Source: Phycisphaerales bacterium UBA6054 (GTDB lineage Bacteria > Planctomycetota > Phycisphaerae > Phycisphaerales > UBA1924). From it: 28,817 nucleotides of DNA. A program made the translations under genes and the position numbers. Each line of letters starts with the position of its first letter. Position 1 is the stretch's first letter. The notes under the pieces were generated by a model. The model was not told the origin of the DNA and ran no database searches. It saw only the letters and a list, made by a program, of their open reading frames with translations. The stretch spans positions 1,065 to 29,881 of the forward strand of contig DIYM01000029.1 of the NCBI GenBank assembly GCA_002429045.1. Direction: 5' to 3'. Below, one piece after another: positions 24,618-28,817 of the stretch.

Positions 24618-25306
24618 ATGGCCAGCCGCCGGTGCCATCTGAGCGGTCGCGGGAGCGGCATGGCGGCGCACTCGATGTGCAGCACGCGCCGGCGTCCCTC
24701 TCGGGTTTGCTTCGATGAGGCGTGCAGGAGACGGGGGCGCATGACGAGGACATCGCCCGCCTCGGCTTCGACCAGCCGAGCCTGCTCCGTCGCTTCCGGC
24801 GTGGCGCTGTCATCGGTTCGGTGGGACCCCGGCACCACGCGCAGCGGCCCGTGGGACGCCGGCGCATCGTCGAGGTGCAGCCGGAGGGTCGCCATCTGGT
24901 CGAGCACCGATCTCGGTGCGCGGGCGTGAGGCACGCGGGCCTTGTACGACCAAGGCCCGAACCCGGGGAGTTCCGCCTTCTCCGCGACCGCGATGGTCTC
25001 GTCGCGGTGCCACGACACGGACCAGTTCGTGTCCGGACGTTTGTCGAACAGGATCGAGCGCACCGCAAAGGGACCCGCGCCGAGGACTTCGGCGGCCAGC
25101 TTCCCCAGGCGCGTTGAACGGATCGCTTCCAGAAGCCCCTCGACCGTCTCGAACGGATCACGGACACCGCCGCGACGGTGCCCGGGGGAATCTTCGAGCT
25201 CGTGCGTCAGATCGCGGAGTTGCCGCAGCTGTGCCCCGCCCACCACGCGCGGCACCAGGGCAAAGCCGTCGTCTTCGAGTTTGGCGCGATCGATCATCGG
25301 TTGCAT
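24614..25306 (-). CDS. Phytanoyl-CoA dioxygenase (PhyH)-family Fe(II)/2-oxoglutarate oxygenase
   Basis: 230 residues starting MQPMIDRAKLEDDGFALVPR, with 'L-x-x-D-G-F-x-L-V' typical of the family's first strand. The facial triad is visible: H100 and D102 in WHRDET, and distal H195 in RPRLLHASS; a basic residue for 2-oxoglutarate follows about ten residues later (R202 or R205-R207). GPLRVVPGSHR is another family hallmark. The substrate is unknown; members hydroxylate lipids, small metabolites and antibiotics. It starts 18 nt after nuoF on the same strand, so it is probably co-transcribed. No clear ribosome-binding site; ATG 25297 is an alternative start. Confidence 0.88.
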   Translation of the reverse strand: MQPMIDRAKLEDDGFALVPRVVGGAQLRQLRDLTHELEDSPGHRRGGVRDPFETVEGLLEAIRSTRLGKLAAEVLGAGPFAVRSILFDKRPDTNWSVSWHRDETIAVAEKAELPGFGPWSYKARVPHARAPRSVLDQMATLRLHLDDAPASHGPLRVVPGSHRTDDSATPEATEQARLVEAEAGDVLVMRPRLLHASSKQTREGRRRVLHIECAAMPLPRPLRWHRRLAI

Positions 25307-25324
25307 GAGCGTCGCACCGGGCGT

Positions 25325-26719
<1,395 letters not shown>

Positions 26720-26793
26720 CGGCAACGGCTCCGCTAGTGGTCTCCGGGGGGTTCGCACGAGCCCCGGGACCGATTCTAGGGCAGGGGGGAATG

Positions 26794-28092
26794 TCAGCCC
26801 GCCCGACGGGTCGCGTGGTACAGCGCCCGACGGGCCCGGACGGCTTCGGGCGTGTAGAGACGGGCGACGAGTGCGCGGAAGCCGTCGATCAGTTCGTCGC
26901 GGGCCATGCCGGTCGGCTCGTAGTTCACGTCGAACAGCGTGCAGCGGTCCCATCGCCCGGGGTGGGTCAGGCGGCCTTCCGCTTCGAGTTGCCGATAGAG
27001 CGGCGTGCCGGGGAACGGGGTCTGGACGGTCACCTGCACGTCGTACAGCCCCACACGGTTCGCGAACGACTCGACCGCGTCGAACGCCCCGGGGCCCTGC
27101 CCGTCGAGGCCGAGCACAAAGCAGCCGATCACGGTGATGCCGCGCGACTGGATCGTGCGTACGGCCCGCTCGTACCTGGACGCCTGGCGCAGCTTCCAGC
27201 GTTTCGGATCGACCGAGTCCAGCCCCGACTCGTCGGGGCTCTCCAACCCGATCAGGACCTGGCGGCACCCCGCGGCGCGCATCAGGTCCAGCAACTCGAC
27301 ATCGTCGGCGATCGAGACGTCGCACTCGGTGAACCACTTGATGCGCTCGGGCTTGAGCGCACGCATGAGCTCGCGCGCGTGCTTGCGATGCAGGAACGAG
27401 TTGTCATCCGCGAACTCGATGAACGGGCGGGGCCAGATCGCCTTGATCGCGCGGATCTCGGCGATGATCTTGTCGACCGGCTTCACGCTGTACCCCGGGT
27501 TGATCAGGATGGAGCTGGCGCAGAAGCCGCACTTGTGCGGGCAGCCGCGGGCGGTCTGGACGGTCAGGCGGTTGTACTTGTCCGGGTCGAGCAGGTCGAA
27601 CCTGGGCATCGGCGCATCCCTGAGATCAAACGGCGTTTCGGCCTGGTATCGTCGCTTGAGACGCCCCTGGCGGGCGTCCTCGATGAGGTCGGCCCAGACC
27701 GGCTCGCCCTCCCCGACGACGACCGCGTCGGCGTGCCGTGCGCACTCGTCGGGCACGCAGGTCGCGTGCAAGCCGCCGATCACGACCTTCACGCCCGATG
27801 CGCGGAGCGCGTCGGCGACGGCGTAGGCCTCGAACGCCTGGGCGCTCATGGTGCTGATCGCGACGAGGTCGAAGCCGCCCGCCGGCAAGCCCTCGGTCGC
27901 GAACTCGGCGATCTCGTGGTACGAGATCTCGACATCGTCCGGCGTCAGCGAGGCCAGGGTGAGCAGCGACAGGCTCGGGAGCGAGGCGATCACCTCCGAT
28001 CGCTCGACGAACCCCGGCAGCGTCAGCCCGAGCTTCATCAACTCGGCGTCTTGCACACGCACACCCGACATCGCGATCATGCCGACCTTCAC
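26794..28092 (-). CDS. B12-binding radical SAM enzyme
   Basis: 432 residues starting MKVGMIAMSGVRVQDAELMK from a GTG that overlaps the upstream stop (GTGA). The N-terminal cobalamin-binding-type Rossmann domain (about 1-145) has VKVVIGGLHATCVPDE and DAVVVGEGEPVW; it lacks the D-x-H-x-x-G loop, so base-off cobalamin binding is expected. Radical SAM core: C184-x3-C188-x2-C191 in RGCPHKCGFCASS, PFIEFADDNSF, QVLIGLESPDES and GCFVLGLDGQGPGAFD, ending with TVQTPFPGTPLYRQL. The BchE/HpnR-like layout points to methylation or ring chemistry on a lipid or tetrapyrrole; the substrate is unknown. It forms a two-gene unit with a small membrane protein. No cobalamin riboswitch was seen in the leader. Confidence 0.9.
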   Translation of the reverse strand: MKVGMIAMSGVRVQDAELMKLGLTLPGFVERSEVIASLPSLSLLTLASLTPDDVEISYHEIAEFATEGLPAGGFDLVAISTMSAQAFEAYAVADALRASGVKVVIGGLHATCVPDECARHADAVVVGEGEPVWADLIEDARQGRLKRRYQAETPFDLRDAPMPRFDLLDPDKYNRLTVQTARGCPHKCGFCASSILINPGYSVKPVDKIIAEIRAIKAIWPRPFIEFADDNSFLHRKHARELMRALKPERIKWFTECDVSIADDVELLDLMRAAGCRQVLIGLESPDESGLDSVDPKRWKLRQASRYERAVRTIQSRGITVIGCFVLGLDGQGPGAFDAVESFANRVGLYDVQVTVQTPFPGTPLYRQLEAEGRLTHPGRWDRCTLFDVNYEPTGMARDELIDGFRALVARLYTPEAVRARRALYHATRRAG

Positions 28093-28490
28093 GAGGCCCC
28101 CCCGCCCGCGACGACGGGCGCCGTCAGCCCGAACGCCGTGATCGATGCGCCGAGCAGAAGAGAGAGCACCGGGACGGGGAACAGGTTGCGCATCGGCTTG
28201 CGCCAGGCGCTCAGCGCGCAGGTCAGCGGCATGGTCACACCCCCGACGATCAACGCCCAAGACGCGGCGGTCACCCAGACATCGGGCGCGTCGATCCGGG
28301 CGACCGCCAGCGCGAACAGGATGTTGATCAGCCCGAGCCCGAAGAAGGAGATGTGCCCGAGGCGGAGCATGCGTCGCGCCCACGACCCGTACCCGCCCAA
28401 GAACCCCTCGCGGGCGAAGCCCAGCCCGAGCAGCGCCCCCGAGCCCATGCCCATCACGAACCAGATCCAGCCGAACGCCTCGTTGACCAC
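28089..28490 (-). CDS. Four-helix membrane protein coupled to the radical SAM gene
   Basis: 133 residues from a GTG (MVNEAFGWIWFVMGMGSG) with AAAGGGGG 5 nt upstream. Four hydrophobic segments (about 6-27, 44-64, 72-92, 107-128) fill nearly the whole chain; short basic loops (SWARRMLRLGH, SAWRKPMRN) suggest topology. No family name is known to me. It is translationally coupled to the radical SAM enzyme by a GTGA overlap, implying a shared, membrane-linked pathway. The promoter region at 28502-28531 carries an operator-like palindrome. Confidence 0.75.
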   Translation of the reverse strand: MVNEAFGWIWFVMGMGSGALLGLGFAREGFLGGYGSWARRMLRLGHISFFGLGLINILFALAVARIDAPDVWVTAASWALIVGGVTMPLTCALSAWRKPMRNLFPVPVLSLLLGASITAFGLTAPVVAGGGAS

Positions 28491-28501
28491 GCGAGCCCCC
28501 T

Positions 28502-28531
28502 TTGACAGTTAGTGATTACTAATTCAATATA
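28502..28531. promoter_or_regulatory. AT-rich promoter and operator region, possibly bidirectional
   Basis: On the minus strand TATATT (28531-28526) is a -10 candidate giving a 29-nt leader for the membrane/radical SAM operon. On the plus strand a consensus TTGACA (28502-28507), a 17-nt spacer and CAATAT (28525-28530) form a second promoter facing the next gene's 3' end. TTAGT-N4-ACTAA (28509-28522) lies in the plus spacer and over the expected minus start site, as expected for a repressor operator of MarR or similar type. Confidence 0.5.
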
Positions 28532-28567
28532 CGGGAGGGCCTCCTTCTGGTTTCGCAAACTCCGGAC

Positions 28568-28596
28568 GATTTATCTAAATCATTCTGGAGAATGAT
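28568..28596 (-). terminator. Terminator of the partial minus-strand gene
   Basis: Two overlapping inverted repeats: ATCATTCT-GG-AGAATGAT (28579-28596), which includes the stop codon of the partial gene, and GATTTA-TC-TAAATC (28568-28581). On the minus strand the first hairpin is followed by TTTAGAT, an acceptable terminator tail. Both are AT-rich, unlike the GC-rich hairpins elsewhere. Confidence 0.45.
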
Positions 28597-28817
28597 CTTG
28601 CGACGAACCATCGTCGCGGAACTCGATCTCTTCGATCGTCGTTCGGCGGAGGATGACCGGTTTCCCGTCGATGCTCGCGGGGTGTTCTTCGCGGGTGTGG
28701 CGGGTCTTCTGGGCCTTCGGGGGCTTTGGCTCGACGGGCGTGGTGGCCGCGTTCCAGAGGTGCCCGAAGAACCTGCCGACGGCCCGGCTGATCGGGATCT
28801 CGCGGTCGGGCGGGGGG
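28580..28817 (-). CDS. C-terminal part of an unidentified protein (runs off the window)
   Basis: The minus strand is open from the window edge to TGA at 28582-28580, giving 78 residues. It begins PPPDREIPISRAVGRFFGHLWNAA, continues with a basic, Pro/Lys-rich stretch (TPVEPKPPKAQKTRHTREE) and ends with HPASIDGKPVILRRTTIEE and IEFRDDGSSQDHSPE. The strand-like segment GKPVILRRTTIEEIEF and the well-formed stop and terminator support a real gene. No family is recognised; the N-terminus lies beyond the window. Confidence 0.6.
   Translation of the reverse strand, partial: PPPDREIPISRAVGRFFGHLWNAATTPVEPKPPKAQKTRHTREEHPASIDGKPVILRRTTIEEIEFRDDGSSQDHSPE

Noticed and set aside
23160..24671. Long N-terminal extension of the Mrp frame
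   Set aside because: The frame stays open upstream, but the sequence is antisense to the Spy-like and DUF1294 genes; the MIP18 domain and a GGAG site define the start at 23159.
28491..28580. Cobalamin riboswitch ahead of the B12 radical SAM operon
   Set aside because: The leader predicted from TATATT is only about 29 nt and no B12-box-like sequence was seen.

Overview
The window looks like a chromosomal segment of a planctomycete, probably class Phycisphaerae. The basis is high GC content, two tandem secreted proteins ending in PEP-CTERM-type tails (VPAPG or VPVPG, a hydrophobic stretch, then RRRR), a pseudopilin-like protein with an FTLIELMVV N-terminus, several small lipoproteins and short membrane proteins, and the zinc-ribbon signature CxxCxYxLRG...CPECG that is very common in this phylum. 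The taxonomic call is inference from protein style; no rRNA is present. I see no insertion sequence, prophage, CRISPR array, tRNA or rRNA, and no complete defence or biosynthetic cluster.

Layout. 1-1224: the 3' end of a winged-helix (HARE-HTH-like) protein, a bidirectional terminator, a small lipoprotein on the minus strand, and a 675-base non-coding stretch leading to clpB that contains a strong sigma-54-type promoter match. 1225-8657 (plus): clpB, a beta-helix membrane protein with a lysine/alanine-rich N-terminus, a 667-base gene-free gap, the Na+/H+ antiporter nhaA and a class IV aminotransferase. 8654-9172 (minus): a two-gene unit of small membrane proteins, the second frameshifted inside its zinc ribbon. 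9310-13350: dnaE. 13347-14276 (minus): a polytopic membrane protein with a C-terminal zinc ribbon. 14519-17199 (plus): a probable surface or secretion cluster containing a cysteine-rich membrane protein, a pseudopilin and two overlapping PEP-CTERM paralogues. 17257-17919 (minus): ubiX. 18009-21353 (plus): a lipoprotein, pyrB, gmk and an SDR oxidoreductase. 21441-23159 (minus): an Mrp/ApbC Fe-S carrier ATPase followed by a SnoaL-like protein. 23394-24617 (plus): a Spy-like secreted protein and a DUF1294 membrane protein. 24614-28817 (minus): a PhyH-type dioxygenase, an orphan nuoF, a B12-binding radical SAM enzyme coupled to a four-helix membrane protein, and the 3' end of one more gene.

How genes work together. 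Most content is housekeeping: proteostasis (ClpB), replication (DnaE), nucleotides (PyrB, Gmk), Fe-S supply (Mrp) to possible clients such as NuoF and the radical SAM enzyme, flavin prenylation (UbiX), and ion homeostasis (NhaA). The less ordinary material is regulatory. Seven start codons have a TANNNT hexamer 5-8 nt upstream, mostly without a Shine-Dalgarno sequence, which suggests leaderless transcription alongside SD-led genes. clpB has a sigma-54-like promoter. Two AT-rich promoter regions (14467-14510 and 28502-28531) carry palindromic operator-like sites. Convergent gene pairs either share a 4-nt CTAR stop overlap (three pairs) or are separated by strong hairpins (three pairs).
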